A stretch of 64,000 nt of DNA from Roseococcus sp. SYP-B2431 (GCF_004336745.1 NZ_SJXD01000027.1:310001-374000); one strand, 5' to 3'. Counted from the first letter of the stretch, positions 44,528 through 53,886 are shown. Translations and numbers: made by a program. The notes: generated by a model not told the origin, from the sequence alone.

Positions 44528-45636
44528 AGCAATTCCCGATACACGGCCAGAGTCGCGTTCTGCATCGCCTCGAGCGTCGGCACGCCGCGGCGGGCGGCCT
44601 CGCCTATCGCCGCCAGTTCTTCCGCGCGCATCGCCAGCACGCGAGCGATGGCGTCCGACAGCGCGACCGCATCGCCTGGCGGGATCAGCCAGCCGGTGAC
44701 GCCGTCCTCCACCGTTTCGCGCGGCCCGCCGAGATCCGATGCGATGACCGGCCTGCCCAGGGCCTGCGCTTCCGTCACGGTCCGCCCGAAGGCCTCGGGC
44801 TCCGTGCTGGCATGGATCACCACGTCCGCGGCGAGCATGGCCGCCGGCATGTCCGAGACATGGCCGGCAAAGCGGAGACGACCCGCAACGCCGCGCCCTT
44901 CCGCCAGGGCGCGAAGCTCCTCGACGTATCGCTGGCGGCCCGCCACATCGCCGGCGAGAACGGCGACCACTCCGGGCAGACGGTCCAATGCCCGGATGAG
45001 CACGTCGTGTCCCTTCCAACGCGTCATGCGCGCGGGCAGCAGCGCGACCTGGGCGCCGTCGGGCAAGGACCATGCAGCGCGCAGGGCGGCGACGCGCGAC
45101 GGCTCCACCCGCGCGGCGTCGAAACGGCGGGGGTCCACGCCGCGTGGGATCACGCGGATCCGTTCCCCATCGCCATAGAGGCGCCGGATGTGGTCGGCGA
45201 TATGCCGGCTGATGGCGATGACCCGCTCCCCACGCGCCATCACCGAGTTGTAGAGCCGCTTTCCGGGCCAGCCCTCGCCATAGGTGCCGTGGTATGTGGT
45301 GACGAAATGCGCCCCGCTCCGCCGCGCCGCCCGCAGGGCGGACCAGGCGGGGGCCCTGGAGCGCGCATGGATGATGGAGACCTGTTCCCGGGTCGCGATC
45401 TCCGCCAGACGGGCAGCGTTGCGCCAGATGCCCATCGGCGACTTGGTGAGGAGCGGGAGCGTCACATGCGTGGCCCCCAATGCCTCCAGTTCCGGCACGA
45501 GCCGTCCACCGGCCGATGCGACGATGGCCCGGTACCCTGCGGCCGCGATCGCCTCTGCGATCTCCAGCGTTCCGCGCTCCACGCCGCCCGACTCCAGAGC
45601 GGGCAGGACCTGCAGGATGGCGGGAGGGCGTGACAT
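44524..45636 (-). CDS. Glycosyltransferase family 4
   Basis: 370 residues with the GT-B fold. ILQVLPALESGGVERGTLEIAEAI is the typical acceptor-side N-terminus (GGVE), IIHARSRAPAWSALRAAR follows, and the C-terminal E-x7-E motif is in STEPEAFGRTVTEAQALGRPVI. It transfers a nucleotide-activated sugar, probably onto lipopolysaccharide or another surface glycan with the GT9 enzyme encoded just downstream. The ATG at 45636 begins the family pattern. It is divergent from the alpha/beta hydrolase gene with 59 bases between. Confidence 0.92.
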   Translation of the reverse strand: MSRPPAILQVLPALESGGVERGTLEIAEAIAAAGYRAIVASAGGRLVPELEALGATHVTLPLLTKSPMGIWRNAARLAEIATREQVSIIHARSRAPAWSALRAARRSGAHFVTTYHGTYGEGWPGKRLYNSVMARGERVIAISRHIADHIRRLYGDGERIRVIPRGVDPRRFDAARVEPSRVAALRAAWSLPDGAQVALLPARMTRWKGHDVLIRALDRLPGVVAVLAGDVAGRQRYVEELRALAEGRGVAGRLRFAGHVSDMPAAMLAADVVIHASTEPEAFGRTVTEAQALGRPVIASDLGGPRETVEDGVTGWLIPPGDAVALSDAIARVLAMRAEELAAIGEAARRGVPTLEAMQNATLAVYRELL

Positions 45637-45695
45637 ATGGCGCGTTGCTAATCCCGGGCATGGACGACGGCAACCATGCATGCCATCCGAGGGCC

Positions 45696-46445
45696 ATGCA
45701 GGAACGCAGCGGCACTCTCGGCGAAACGCCCCTCGCCTATCGCGCCTTGGCGGGGAAGGAGCCCGGCGTGGTCTTCCTGGGCGGCTTCCACAGCGACATG
45801 ACCGGCAGCAAGGCGGCCTATCTCGCGGAATGGTGCGCCACCCGAGGCCGGGCCTATCTGCGCTTCGACTACAGCGGCCATGGCGCCTCGGGAGGCCGCT
45901 TCGAAGATGGGACCATCGGCGGCTGGCTCGCGGACGCCGCAGCTGTGCTGGCGGAGCTGACCAAGGGGCCGCAGATCCTGATCGGCTCCTCGATGGGGGG
46001 CTGGATCGCCCTCCTGCTGGCGCTACGCCATCCGGAGCGCGTGGCGGGCCTGATCGGCATCGCCGCGGCGCCCGACTTCACGGAAGAGCTGATGTGGGCG
46101 CAATTTCCGCAGTCCGTCCGCGATCAGATCCAGCATGAGGGATTCTGGACCAGGCCCAGCGCCTATGGGGACGGCTACCCGATCACGCGCGCGCTCATCG
46201 AGGACGGGCGGGACCACCTGATTCTCGGCGGACCGATCACCCTGGACCGGCCCGTCCGATTCCTGCACGGTCAGGACGACCCGGATGTGCCGTGGCAGCA
46301 CAGCCTGCGCCTCGCGGAGCGCATCACCAGCCGCGATGTCGAGGTGACGCTGATCAAGGGCGGCGATCATCGGCTCTCGACCCCGGACAATCTCGCGCTA
46401 CTGGGACGCACCCTCGGCGCGCTCCTGAGCGAGAATGGCACGTAG
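45696..46445 (+). CDS. ABHD10-like alpha/beta hydrolase
   Basis: 249 residues. VVFLGGFHSDMTGSKAAYL, LRFDYSGHGASGG, the nucleophile elbow IGSSMGGW and a late GGDHRLS histidine match the ABHD10 group (acyl-protein thioesterase / acyl-glucuronide esterase), whose members carry the same G-x-x-S-D-M-x-G-T/S-K-A block. It would hydrolyse a thioester or ester. The ATG at 45696 gives the family start; another in-frame ATG at 45660 is possible. Its last 48 bases overlap the convergent epimerase gene. Confidence 0.85.
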   Translation: MQERSGTLGETPLAYRALAGKEPGVVFLGGFHSDMTGSKAAYLAEWCATRGRAYLRFDYSGHGASGGRFEDGTIGGWLADAAAVLAELTKGPQILIGSSMGGWIALLLALRHPERVAGLIGIAAAPDFTEELMWAQFPQSVRDQIQHEGFWTRPSAYGDGYPITRALIEDGRDHLILGGPITLDRPVRFLHGQDDPDVPWQHSLRLAERITSRDVEVTLIKGGDHRLSTPDNLALLGRTLGALLSENGT

Positions 46446-47270
46446 ACCTTCCCGATAACTGGGATAGGCCCATTCGAGACCAAGAGCTGCCTTCGTGTAC
46501 GCATTGCTGACGCGGCGATTCTCGGCCCAGAAACTTCGGCCCATTTCGCTCATTCCGGCCCAGGCCTCGGCGAAGGCCATGCTGCGGGGCGCTGCGACGC
46601 CGAGAAGACGGGCGGCTTCGGCCGTGACCTCGGCCGGTTCCGCGGGCTCGTCATCGGCGAGGTGAAGGATCCGGGTGCCGGTTCCCGATGAGCTCGTCAG
46701 GGCTGCCAGCACCGCCCGGGCGATGTCGTCCCGATGGATCCGGCCGAAGGCGTGGCCGGGACGGGCGACCCGGCGCGCCGTTCCGGCGCGCAGGTCGTCG
46801 ATCGTGCTGCGGCCCGGCCCGTAGATGCCGGCGGTGCGGAAGATGTCGACCGCGACACGGGACTCCAGCGCCGTCCATTGGCACTCCGCGGCCAGCCGCC
46901 TTTCGCTCCGAGGCTGGGCCGGCGCGGGCGCGGCCGTCTCGTCCACCCAGGCACCCCCGCGATCGCCGTAGACGCCCGTGGTGGAAAGATAGCCGGCCCA
47001 GCGCAGCGGCGCGGTGCGCAGAGCTTCCTCGTGAAGCCTCCAGACCGGATCGCCCGCCGGGCCAGGGGGGGCGGTGACGACGAGATGGGTCGCGAGGGCG
47101 TAGGGCGCCGGATCGGCGAAGCTGACCAGTTCGACCCCCCGGGGGGCGGAGGCTGCCGCTGGCTCACGCGCCGTCGCCAGCACGCGCAGGCCGGCGCGCA
47201 AGGCGAGCAAAGCGATGGCGGTACCGCTGTAGCCCAGGCCGACCACGAGAAGGGTCGTGTTCAAGTTCAT
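46398..47270 (-). CDS. NAD(P)-binding epimerase/SDR (YeeZ-like)
   Basis: 290 residues of an extended SDR with [19 protein letters not shown] as the dinucleotide-binding site, [18 protein letters not shown] and [11 protein letters not shown] in the body, and [15 protein letters not shown]. It resembles YeeZ-type NAD-dependent epimerases of unknown substrate; the usual YxxxK is not obvious. The ATG at 47270 is favoured because it begins the Rossmann strand. It shares the 200-base upstream region with lexA, divergently, so it may be affected by the SOS box there. Confidence 0.82.
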   Translation of the reverse strand: MNLNTTLLVVGLGYSGTAIALLALRAGLRVLATAREPAAASAPRGVELVSFADPAPYALATHLVVTAPPGPAGDPVWRLHEEALRTAPLRWAGYLSTTGVYGDRGGAWVDETAAPAPAQPRSERRLAAECQWTALESRVAVDIFRTAGIYGPGRSTIDDLRAGTARRVARPGHAFGRIHRDDIARAVLAALTSSSGTGTRILHLADDEPAEPAEVTAEAARLLGVAAPRSMAFAEAWAGMSEMGRSFWAENRRVSNAYTKAALGLEWAYPSYREGLRAILAQERAEGASQ

Positions 47271-47378
47271 GGGGCAATCTGTCCTCTGGTGCCGCCTCGC
47301 GCCAGCGCCCGACCGGTTCGAAGCTCGACGCGGACAAAACATTGGCTCAATGGCGTTTTCCGATTGACCGATTCGGAA

Positions 47379-47393
47379 GAACCTTTCTAGAAC
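47379..47393. promoter_or_regulatory. LexA-binding SOS box (GAAC-N7-GAAC)
   Basis: The sequence GAAC, seven bases (CTTTCTA), GAAC is an exact match to the alphaproteobacterial SOS operator (GTTC-N7-GTTC read on the other strand). It lies 77 bases before the lexA ATG, consistent with autoregulation by LexA. Because the epimerase gene starts at 47270 in the opposite direction, it could also influence that gene. A small TTCCC/GGGAA inverted repeat at 47443-47457 lies closer to the lexA start. Confidence 0.85.
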
Positions 47394-47470
47394 GAATTTC
47401 GAGTTGCCGGTTTGTTCACGCCGGCCCAAGGGGAATCAAGGTTTCCCATTTTGGGAAGGGTTCAGATTCA

Positions 47471-48160
47471 ATGTTAACGCGCAAGCAGCATGAATTGCTC
47501 ATGTTCATTAACCATCATCTCGAGGAGACGGGGTTCTCCCCCTCCTTCGACGAGATGAAGGCGGCGCTCGACCTGAAATCGAAATCGGGCATCCACCGGC
47601 TCATCACAGCTCTCGAGGAACGCGGCTTCCTGCGGCGTCGGGCGCATCGCGCCCGGGCGCTGGAGGTCATGCGGCTGCCCGGCAGCGCCGTGCCTCCGCG
47701 CGTGGACAGCCCTGAAGAGGTCGCGGCGAATGTCGTGCAGGGCAATTTCGGCCGGCCGCCGAAGCCGGACAAGCCCAATGCGATCACGCTTCCGCTTTTC
47801 GGCCGCATCGCGGCAGGCATCCCGATCGAGGCCCTGCGCGATCAAGGGCAGGGCGTGGACGTGCCGATCAGCATGCTGGGCAGCGGCGAGCATTATGCTC
47901 TCGAGGTGGCCGGCGATTCCATGATCGAGGCGGGTATCCTGGATGGAGACACCGTGGTGATCCGCCGCGGCGACTCGGCGGAGAATGGCGATATCGTCGT
48001 GGCCCTGGTGGATGAAAACGAGGTCACGCTGAAACGCCTTCGGCGGCGCGGCAATTCCGTGGCGCTCGAGCCCGCGAACCGGAATCACGAGATCCGGATT
48101 TTCGGGCCGGACCGGGTTCAGGTTCAGGGCAGGCTGATCGGGCTGATCCGCAGCTACTGA
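47471..48160 (+). CDS. lexA: LexA repressor
   Basis: 229 residues. The N-terminal winged helix (1-65) starts [21 protein letters not shown] with the recognition segment [20 protein letters not shown]. The autocleavage site is Ala115-Gly116 in [10 protein letters not shown]; the catalytic serine is Ser150 (GDSM) and lysine Lys188 (VTLKRL). RecA-stimulated cleavage relieves repression of DNA-repair genes. It is preceded by a matching SOS box. The start at 47471 fits the family exactly. Confidence 0.97.
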   Translation: MLTRKQHELLMFINHHLEETGFSPSFDEMKAALDLKSKSGIHRLITALEERGFLRRRAHRARALEVMRLPGSAVPPRVDSPEEVAANVVQGNFGRPPKPDKPNAITLPLFGRIAAGIPIEALRDQGQGVDVPISMLGSGEHYALEVAGDSMIEAGILDGDTVVIRRGDSAENGDIVVALVDENEVTLKRLRRRGNSVALEPANRNHEIRIFGPDRVQVQGRLIGLIRSY

Positions 48161-48164
48161 GGAG

Positions 48165-49028
48165 CTATCTCGCGGTCAGGAGATGCCAGTCCTCCGCCGC
48201 GAGCCTTTCCACAAGGCCGGAAAGATCGGTCTGGAGCCTGGCGAAGTTCGCGCTGCGCCGGATGTGCTGCTCATCCATGTAGAGCGGCCGGGCGATCTCC
48301 ATCTGGATGACGTGAATCCCCTCCCGCGGCCGCCCGTAATGCCGGGTGATATAGCCGCCCGCGTAGGGGTCGTTGCGCCGGACCCGGTATCCGAGATTTT
48401 GTAGCCCGGCCTCCAGCACGCGCGTGACCCTTGGGGCGCAGGTCGTGCCATGGACGTCGCCGAGAACGAAATCGGGGGGATCCAGCGCCTGTGCCGGGTG
48501 CGCGGGCATGGAATGGCAGTCGATCATGAGGCAGAGGCCGAAGCGGTCGCGGGTCTCCGCGAGCAGCTTCGCGAGGGCCGCGTGATAGGGCTCCCAACAG
48601 GAGCGGACGCGGCGCTCGGCTTCCCAGAAGGAGAGCCGGTGGCGGTAGATCGTCTCGCCAGTGGCGACGACCCGCGCGATCGTCCCCAGGCCGGCGCCGA
48701 CCCGCGGGCTCGCGCTATTCACCCAACTCGGCAGAGGGGCGTCGAACATGCCCGGGTCCAGTTCCCAGGGCTCGCGGTTGGCATCGCACCAGGCGCGCGG
48801 AAAGCGTGCGGCGAGGAGGGGGGCGCCGAAGGCGGGGACCGCGGCAAAAAGCTCGTCCACGAAGGCGTCCTCACTCCGGCGGATCCCTACGGCGTCCAGC
48901 CGGGTCGAGGCCAGAAACTCTTCCGGATAGTCGCGGCCCGAATGGGGCGAGGCAAAGACGAGCGGGCTCGTCTGTCGCTCCGGTCGCAACAGGTCATAGG
49001 GCGGGGAGTGAGTGGCGAGATCATCCAT
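48165..49028 (-). CDS. N-formylglutamate amidohydrolase family protein
   Basis: 287 residues. FASPHSGRDYPEEFLA, SEDAFVDELFAAVP, ARFPRAWCDANREPWELDP, LMIDCHSMP and DPYAGGYITRHYGRPREGIHVIQMEI (read in parts) match the HutG-type N-formylglutamate deformylase family. These enzymes release formate from N-formylglutamate, the last step of one histidine degradation route, or act on related N-formyl amino acids. No other hut gene is nearby. It converges on lexA with four bases between. Confidence 0.88.
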   Translation of the reverse strand: MDDLATHSPPYDLLRPERQTSPLVFASPHSGRDYPEEFLASTRLDAVGIRRSEDAFVDELFAAVPAFGAPLLAARFPRAWCDANREPWELDPGMFDAPLPSWVNSASPRVGAGLGTIARVVATGETIYRHRLSFWEAERRVRSCWEPYHAALAKLLAETRDRFGLCLMIDCHSMPAHPAQALDPPDFVLGDVHGTTCAPRVTRVLEAGLQNLGYRVRRNDPYAGGYITRHYGRPREGIHVIQMEIARPLYMDEQHIRRSANFARLQTDLSGLVERLAAEDWHLLTAR

Positions 49029-49180
49029 ATGAGAGGGCCATTAGGCCATGGCGGCCTGTTTTTGTCACTCGGCCGCGCGTCGGACCTGTGCTTACGCAGC
49101 ACCTTCACACGGTCGCCCAATCGGCTTCTTATCGACGCGTCCTTGTGCAAGGCTCGAACCCATCACAAGGAGGATATGTC

Positions 49181-49987
49181 ATGCCCGACGGCTCGAGCGA
49201 GGCATCCACGCCAAATGCGGCAGTCGTCGCAGATCTCGCGAGTGCGCTATCCGACCTGCTCCGGCTGCGCACGCTACCATTCGGCATGAAGCTCTTCCGC
49301 GACCAGGCCGCGATGGAGGCCATTCCAGGACTGCGCCGGCCGCAGGAGGGGAAGCGCTTCTCGACCTGCCAGCTTGTGACCCAGGCCCGCATGGCCGGCT
49401 TCACCCTCGCCATCACGCATGAGAATGTCCCGGAATTCAGCAATTGCGGTGGCGTCGTCGGACTGAACGCCCCCTCCGAGCTCTACACCTCCGGCCGGAA
49501 GATGGAGGGGGTCTGGTTCGAGAACATCGAGGCCTCCGCCGCGCATCAGGCGCAGATGCCGCGCGTTCCGCCGGAGTATCACGGACTCGTCGTCTCGCCG
49601 CTGCGCTCGGCGCGGCTCGACCCGCCGGATGTCTGCCTCTTCTACGGCAACCCCGCCCAGATGATCCTTTTCATCAATGGGCTGCAGTGGCGGAACTATC
49701 GCCGCTACGACTTCTCTATCACCGGCGAGAGCGCCTGCGCCGACAGTTGGGGCCGGGCACTGCGGGACCGGACGGTCTGCCTCTCCCTGCCCTGCTACGC
49801 GGAACGCCGCTATGGCGGCGTCGCCGATGACGAGATGCTGATGGCCTGCCCGCCGGCCGATCTCGCCCGGGCCGTCGAAGGGCTGAAGGGCCTCTCCAAG
49901 GCCGGGCTGCGCTATCCCATCATGCCTTACGGGCCGCAGGCGGACCCGGCCATGGGCATGGGAAAGAGCTACGCTGGGAAAGCCTAA
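49181..49987 (+). CDS. DUF169 family protein
   Basis: 268 residues with the DUF169 pattern: LRTLPFGMKLFRD, CQLVTQARMAG, GLVVSPLRSARLDPPDVCLFYGNPAQMILFINGLQW (in parts) and later PCYAERRYGGVADDEMLMACP. Several conserved cysteines (CQLV, NCGG, CADSWG, PCYAERR, ACP) suggest metal or cluster binding, but no biochemical role is established for the family. An AAGGAGG ribosome-binding site sits just before the ATG at 49181. The longer frame to 48806 overlaps the divergent gene and is not supported. Confidence 0.85.
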   Translation: MPDGSSEASTPNAAVVADLASALSDLLRLRTLPFGMKLFRDQAAMEAIPGLRRPQEGKRFSTCQLVTQARMAGFTLAITHENVPEFSNCGGVVGLNAPSELYTSGRKMEGVWFENIEASAAHQAQMPRVPPEYHGLVVSPLRSARLDPPDVCLFYGNPAQMILFINGLQWRNYRRYDFSITGESACADSWGRALRDRTVCLSLPCYAERRYGGVADDEMLMACPPADLARAVEGLKGLSKAGLRYPIMPYGPQADPAMGMGKSYAGKA

Positions 49988-50014
49988 TTCGCGCTGCACA
50001 TCGCAGCCGGGCAA

Positions 50015-50037
50015 GGCCTTCCTCGACGAGGAAGGCC
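50015..50037. terminator. Inverted repeat between convergent genes
   Basis: GGCCTTCCTCG and CGAGGAAGGCC are perfect 11-base arms around a single central A. It lies 27 bases after the DUF169 stop and 134 before the stop of the convergent Bug gene, so a bidirectional terminator is likely even without a T-run. Confidence 0.5.
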
Positions 50038-50170
50038 AATTCGCGGGCGTCGTCAGGCAAGATGATGGTCGTCTTTCGGCAGAGCCGGCAGAGTTCGTTC
50101 GCAGGATCGGATCGGCGTCACCTGCCCCCAGATATGGACCTGCGCGTCGACGATCCGCATTCAGCTTCCC

Positions 50171-51145
50171 TCAGGCCGGCCGCAGCCGGGCGCGCACCGC
50201 CGCCGCCTGGGTGCGGCGCAGCTCGGCATCCAGGAAGGCGGCGAAGCCCGCCGGCGTGCGCTCCTCCTCGGCCGCCACCTCGCTGCCCGACTCGTTGAGC
50301 CGGCGGACGGTGTCGGGCCGCGCCAGCGCCGCCGCCAGTGCCGCCGCGAGCGTCGCCTGCGCCTCGGCGGGCGGATTGGCGGGCTGCACCACGCCGATGA
50401 AGGCAGCTTCCCGGAAGCCGGCCGCGCCAGCCTCACCGGCCGTCGGGATGTCGGGCGCCAGCACCGAGCGCCCGGCCGTCGCGACGGCCAGGATACGGAC
50501 CTGACCGGCCCTGTGGAGCGGCATGATGGTGCTGATCTCCGTGATGGAGGCATCCACATTGCCGGCCAGCAGGTCCGGCAGGATCTGCCCGCCGCTGGGG
50601 TAGGGCACGTGCTGCAAGGTGAGCCCGGTGAGGGCGGCGAAGCTGGCGATGGCGAGATGGCCGCTGCTGCCCACGCCGGAACTGCCCACCGTCACCTGGC
50701 CACGGCGCTCCTGGGCATAGGTGATGAACTCGCGGAGATCCCGCACCGGCAGACCGTTCTTCACCACGATCGTGTGCGGCGTGCGGCAGGCGAGCCCGAT
50801 GGGGGCGAAGTCCCGCAACGGGTCGTAGCCGGGATTGGGCTGGATGGACGGATTCACCGTCATTGGGCCGTTGCTGCCGATCATCAGGGAGTAGCCATCC
50901 GCCCGGCTGCGCGCCATTGCCAGCGAGGCGACGCTGCCGCCCGCCCCGGGCCGGTTCTCCACGACGACGGGCTGGCCGAGAATCTCCGACATGGGCGCCG
51001 CCAAGATGCGGGCCACGACATCGGAGTTTCCGCCCGCCGCATAGGGCACCACGAGGCGGACCGCGCGCTCGGGAAAGGCCGCGGCCGCCGGACGGGCCAC
51101 GAGGAGCATCGGCAGCGCCAGCAGGGCGCGGCGTGGGGCAGACAT
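50171..51145 (-). CDS. Bug/TctC-family periplasmic binding protein
   Basis: 324 residues. A signal peptide (MSAPRRALLALPMLLVARPAAA, cleaved near residue 22) precedes the Bug core: RLVVPYAAGGNSDVVARILAAPMSEILGQPVVVENRPGAGG, ADGYSLMIGSNGP and QVTVGSSGVGSSGHLAI (read in parts). It would bind a carboxylate or similar small molecule. No TctA/TctB transporter gene is adjacent. It is the second Bug protein in the window and not especially similar to the first. Confidence 0.92.
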   Translation of the reverse strand: MSAPRRALLALPMLLVARPAAAAFPERAVRLVVPYAAGGNSDVVARILAAPMSEILGQPVVVENRPGAGGSVASLAMARSRADGYSLMIGSNGPMTVNPSIQPNPGYDPLRDFAPIGLACRTPHTIVVKNGLPVRDLREFITYAQERRGQVTVGSSGVGSSGHLAIASFAALTGLTLQHVPYPSGGQILPDLLAGNVDASITEISTIMPLHRAGQVRILAVATAGRSVLAPDIPTAGEAGAAGFREAAFIGVVQPANPPAEAQATLAAALAAALARPDTVRRLNESGSEVAAEEERTPAGFAAFLDAELRRTQAAAVRARLRPA

Positions 51146-51292
51146 GGGCGTTCCTCCAGATTTTGGAGAAAGCCTAAATCACGATCCGGTGGCTTGGGAA
51201 TCGCAGCGGCGCCGAAGTGCCGTCGTCTGCGGACCGTCGGTCCTGACCGAGAGCGCGTCACGGTGTCCGCAGCCCTCCCTGGCCGGAGCGTC

Positions 51293-52240
51293 CTACCGCC
51301 GCCGGAACCGCTCCACCGCGCTCACCAGCGCAGTCCGGATGCCCGGCTCCAGCGCGGAATGCCCCGCATCCGGCACCACCGTCAGCCGCGCGCGCGGCCA
51401 GTTGAGCGCGAGTTCGAAGGCCGTCTCGGCCGGGCAGACCATGTCGTAGCGGCCTTGGATGATCTCGGCCGGAATCTGCGCGATGGACTGCATGCCGGCC
51501 AGCAGCCCGCCCTCACGCAGGAACAGCTTATGGGCGAAGTAGTGCGCCTCGATCCGCGCGAGGCCCAGCGCCGTGCGGTCCTGCGCGAAGGAGGCCACCG
51601 TCTCGGGGCTCGGCAGCAGCGTGGAGCAGCTGCCCTCGTAATGGCTCCAGGAGCGAGCGGCGAGCAGGTGCACCGAGGGATCGGGGTCGGTGAGCCGGCG
51701 CAGATAGGCGCCCAGCAGGTCGTGCCGCTCGGCTTCGGGGATGTGCTCGGCGAAGGCGGCCCAGGCATCGGGGAAGAAGCGGCGCAGCCCGTGGAGGAAC
51801 CAGTCCACCTCCTCGTCGCGCCCCAGGAACACACCGCGCAGCACGCAGCCCGTCACGCATTGCGGATGCGCCTGCGCGTAGGCCAGCGCCAGGGTCGAGC
51901 CCCAGGAGCCGCCGAAGAGCAGCCACTTCTCCAGGCCGAGGAAGCGCCGCAGCGTCTCGATGTCCTCGACCAGATGCGGCGTGGTGTTGGCCTTGAGCTC
52001 GCCGAGCGGGCGGGAGCGGCCGGCGCCGCGCTGGTCGAAGACGATCAGCCGCCAATGCGCCGGGTCGAAGAAGCGGCGATGCACGGCCCCCGCGCCCGCG
52101 CCGGGGCCTCCATGGAGGAAGAGCACGGGCTGGCCGCGCGGGTTGCCGACCTGCTCCCAGTACATGACGTGGCCGTCGCCCAAAGGCAGCAGGCCCGTCT
52201 CGAAGGGGGCTATGTCGGGGAAAAGATCGCCGCGCGGCAT
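51293..52240 (-). CDS. pip: Proline iminopeptidase
   Basis: 315 residues of the S33 family. LFLHGGPGAGAG is the oxyanion-hole block, FDQRGAGRS follows, and the nucleophile elbow is GGSWGSTLALAYAQ. The late aspartate (RYDMVCP) and histidine (PDAGHSA) complete the triad. It removes N-terminal proline from peptides. The ATG at 52240 gives the family N-terminus; the frame open to 52312 adds unmatched residues. It lies 72 bases after the methyltransferase. Confidence 0.92.
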   Translation of the reverse strand: MPRGDLFPDIAPFETGLLPLGDGHVMYWEQVGNPRGQPVLFLHGGPGAGAGAVHRRFFDPAHWRLIVFDQRGAGRSRPLGELKANTTPHLVEDIETLRRFLGLEKWLLFGGSWGSTLALAYAQAHPQCVTGCVLRGVFLGRDEEVDWFLHGLRRFFPDAWAAFAEHIPEAERHDLLGAYLRRLTDPDPSVHLLAARSWSHYEGSCSTLLPSPETVASFAQDRTALGLARIEAHYFAHKLFLREGGLLAGMQSIAQIPAEIIQGRYDMVCPAETAFELALNWPRARLTVVPDAGHSALEPGIRTALVSAVERFRRR

Positions 52241-52312
52241 TGGGTTCCGGTTCAGGGGCCGAAGTGAAGCGGCGTCAATGTAGGTCAGACGGCGCGCCGC
52301 CTCCAGACCCAA

Positions 52313-52951
52313 TCACGCGGGACGTTCCAGCAGCATCAGCCCGTCGATCTCCCGCGCGCCGGGCCAGTCCAGCACGCGGCTGTCGAGCAGGATGAAGCCG
52401 AGGCGGTCGGCCAGATGCAGGAAGACGTCGAGGCTGCCGAAATTCCGCCAATGGGTGTTCTGCTGGTAGAAGCCGCCCGGATTCTGCCGGTTGTTCGAGA
52501 CATGCAGCAGGGCCCGGCCACCCGGGCGTAGGACGCGATGCGTCTCCCGCAGATAGGCGATCACGTCCAGAAGCTCGAAATGCACCATGGCGTCGTAGCA
52601 GAAGAGGGCGCTGTAGCCGCCATCCTCGCAGCCTGGCAGGTCGTTGCCGGCATTGACGATATACCGGAGTTTTCCGTGGCCGGCGAAGCGCCTGCGGCAG
52701 GCCTCGATGTTGCGGGGTTCGAAGTCGATCAGGGTGATCTCGCCCGCCTGGTCGAGGATCTGCGCGGCATGCCGGCCATGGCCGCAGGCCAGCTCGATCA
52801 CCCGCGTCAGGTCGAGCTGGCGGAACAGGGGCAGGAAGGGGCTGCGTGGCGCCCAGAAGGTGTCGAGCCAGCCCTCGGCATCGCGATAATAGGGCGGGTC
52901 GATCCAGTCCTTCGCGATGGCCTGGCGCATCTCGGCGTTGCGGTCGCGCAT
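52313..52951 (-). CDS. Class I SAM-dependent methyltransferase
   Basis: 212 residues. VIELACGHGRHAAQIL near residues 51-66 is the SAM-binding motif I, LIDFEPRNIEACR is motif II, and HRVLRPGGRALLHVSNN is the motif after strand five. The C-terminal part carries few landmarks, so the substrate is unknown. It is upstream of and close to the proline iminopeptidase gene, possibly in one transcript. Confidence 0.85.
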   Translation of the reverse strand: MRDRNAEMRQAIAKDWIDPPYYRDAEGWLDTFWAPRSPFLPLFRQLDLTRVIELACGHGRHAAQILDQAGEITLIDFEPRNIEACRRRFAGHGKLRYIVNAGNDLPGCEDGGYSALFCYDAMVHFELLDVIAYLRETHRVLRPGGRALLHVSNNRQNPGGFYQQNTHWRNFGSLDVFLHLADRLGFILLDSRVLDWPGAREIDGLMLLERPA

Positions 52952-53097
52952 GCAGAACGGTTCCTCGACCGGAGGGGATGAAGGCTAGGCCTCGCTGCGC
53001 CGCAGCGGAACCCGGCGGCGCCGGAGGAAGGAAGAAATGATCGACCTGCCCGCTTTGCCCCTTCGCCTGACGCCTTCTCTTCCCTAATTTAGGGGGA

Positions 53098-53850
53098 ATG
53101 TCACAACCACGGCCCGCACAGAGCTCCGCCTCCGTCGCTTCGCGCGACGCAATCTGCGGCGTCTGCGGAACGGAGAGCCGGCAGAACCCCTTCCGGCCCG
53201 GGGCACCCGAGCAGGCACCGGACCTCGATCTGCGGCCTGGCCATCCCGTGCGCGGGACGATGCCGCGATGGCTGCAGCAATGCCCCCATTGCGGCTATGC
53301 GGCGCCCGACATCACCCAGGCGCATCCGGCGGCCGCCCAGGCCGTGGGCGCAGCCAATTTCCGCGCGCTGCTGAACGACGCCTCGCATCCCCCTCTGGCC
53401 CGCCGCTTCCTCGCCTGGGCGCTGGTGCTGGAGGAGACGGGCGCGCTGCACGCTGCCGCCGAGGCCACGCTGCACGCAGCCTGGACGGCCGACGACCTCG
53501 GCAAGCTGGACCTGGCGCGCGCCTGGCGGCTGGAGTCGGTCGCGCTCTGGCGCAGCGGGCCGCCGCTGGACGCCGAGCAGAAGGTCCGCGTCGTGGACGC
53601 GCTGCGCCGCGCCGAGGAATGGGACGACGCGGCCAACACCGCCCGCGCCCTGCTGCGCGAGGATCCGCCCGAGGCGGTGGCCCAGGTGCTGCTGCTCGAG
53701 CTCCGGCTGATCGAGGCCGAGGACACCACGCGCCACAGCGTGGCCACCGCCCTGCCCCCGCCCCTCCGCCGGCCGCATGTGGCGCACCAGAAGAGCATTA
53801 AGCGCGGCGAAGGGCTGCGTGGCTGGATCAAGCGCCTGCTCGGACGTTGA
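53098..53850 (+). CDS. Zinc-ribbon/helical-repeat protein, DUF2225-like
   Basis: 250 residues. Two CxxC knuckles (CGVCG near residue 20 and CPHCGYAAPD near 62) form a likely zinc ribbon. From residue 80 the protein is helical and resembles tetratricopeptide repeats (AEATLHAAWTADDLGKLDLARAWRLESVALW; AAEEWDDAANTARALL-like blocks, read in parts). The pattern is like DUF2225 proteins, which have no settled function. An AGGGGGA ribosome-binding site precedes the ATG at 53098. No signal peptide is seen. Confidence 0.7.
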   Translation: MSQPRPAQSSASVASRDAICGVCGTESRQNPFRPGAPEQAPDLDLRPGHPVRGTMPRWLQQCPHCGYAAPDITQAHPAAAQAVGAANFRALLNDASHPPLARRFLAWALVLEETGALHAAAEATLHAAWTADDLGKLDLARAWRLESVALWRSGPPLDAEQKVRVVDALRRAEEWDDAANTARALLREDPPEAVAQVLLLELRLIEAEDTTRHSVATALPPPLRRPHVAHQKSIKRGEGLRGWIKRLLGR

Positions 53851-53873
53851 CCTTCCGGCCCATTGGGCGATAG

Positions 53874-53886
53874 GTTATAAAGTAAC
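53874..53886. promoter_or_regulatory. Possible Zur box before the zinc-type binding protein
   Basis: GTTATAAAGTAAC is a near-palindrome (GTTA and TAAC arms) resembling the Zur operator core GTTATA-N-TATAAC. It ends 16 bases before the ATG of a znuA-like gene, where a zinc-responsive repressor would be expected to bind. The match is by eye only, and no other genes carry the motif in the window. Confidence 0.4.
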
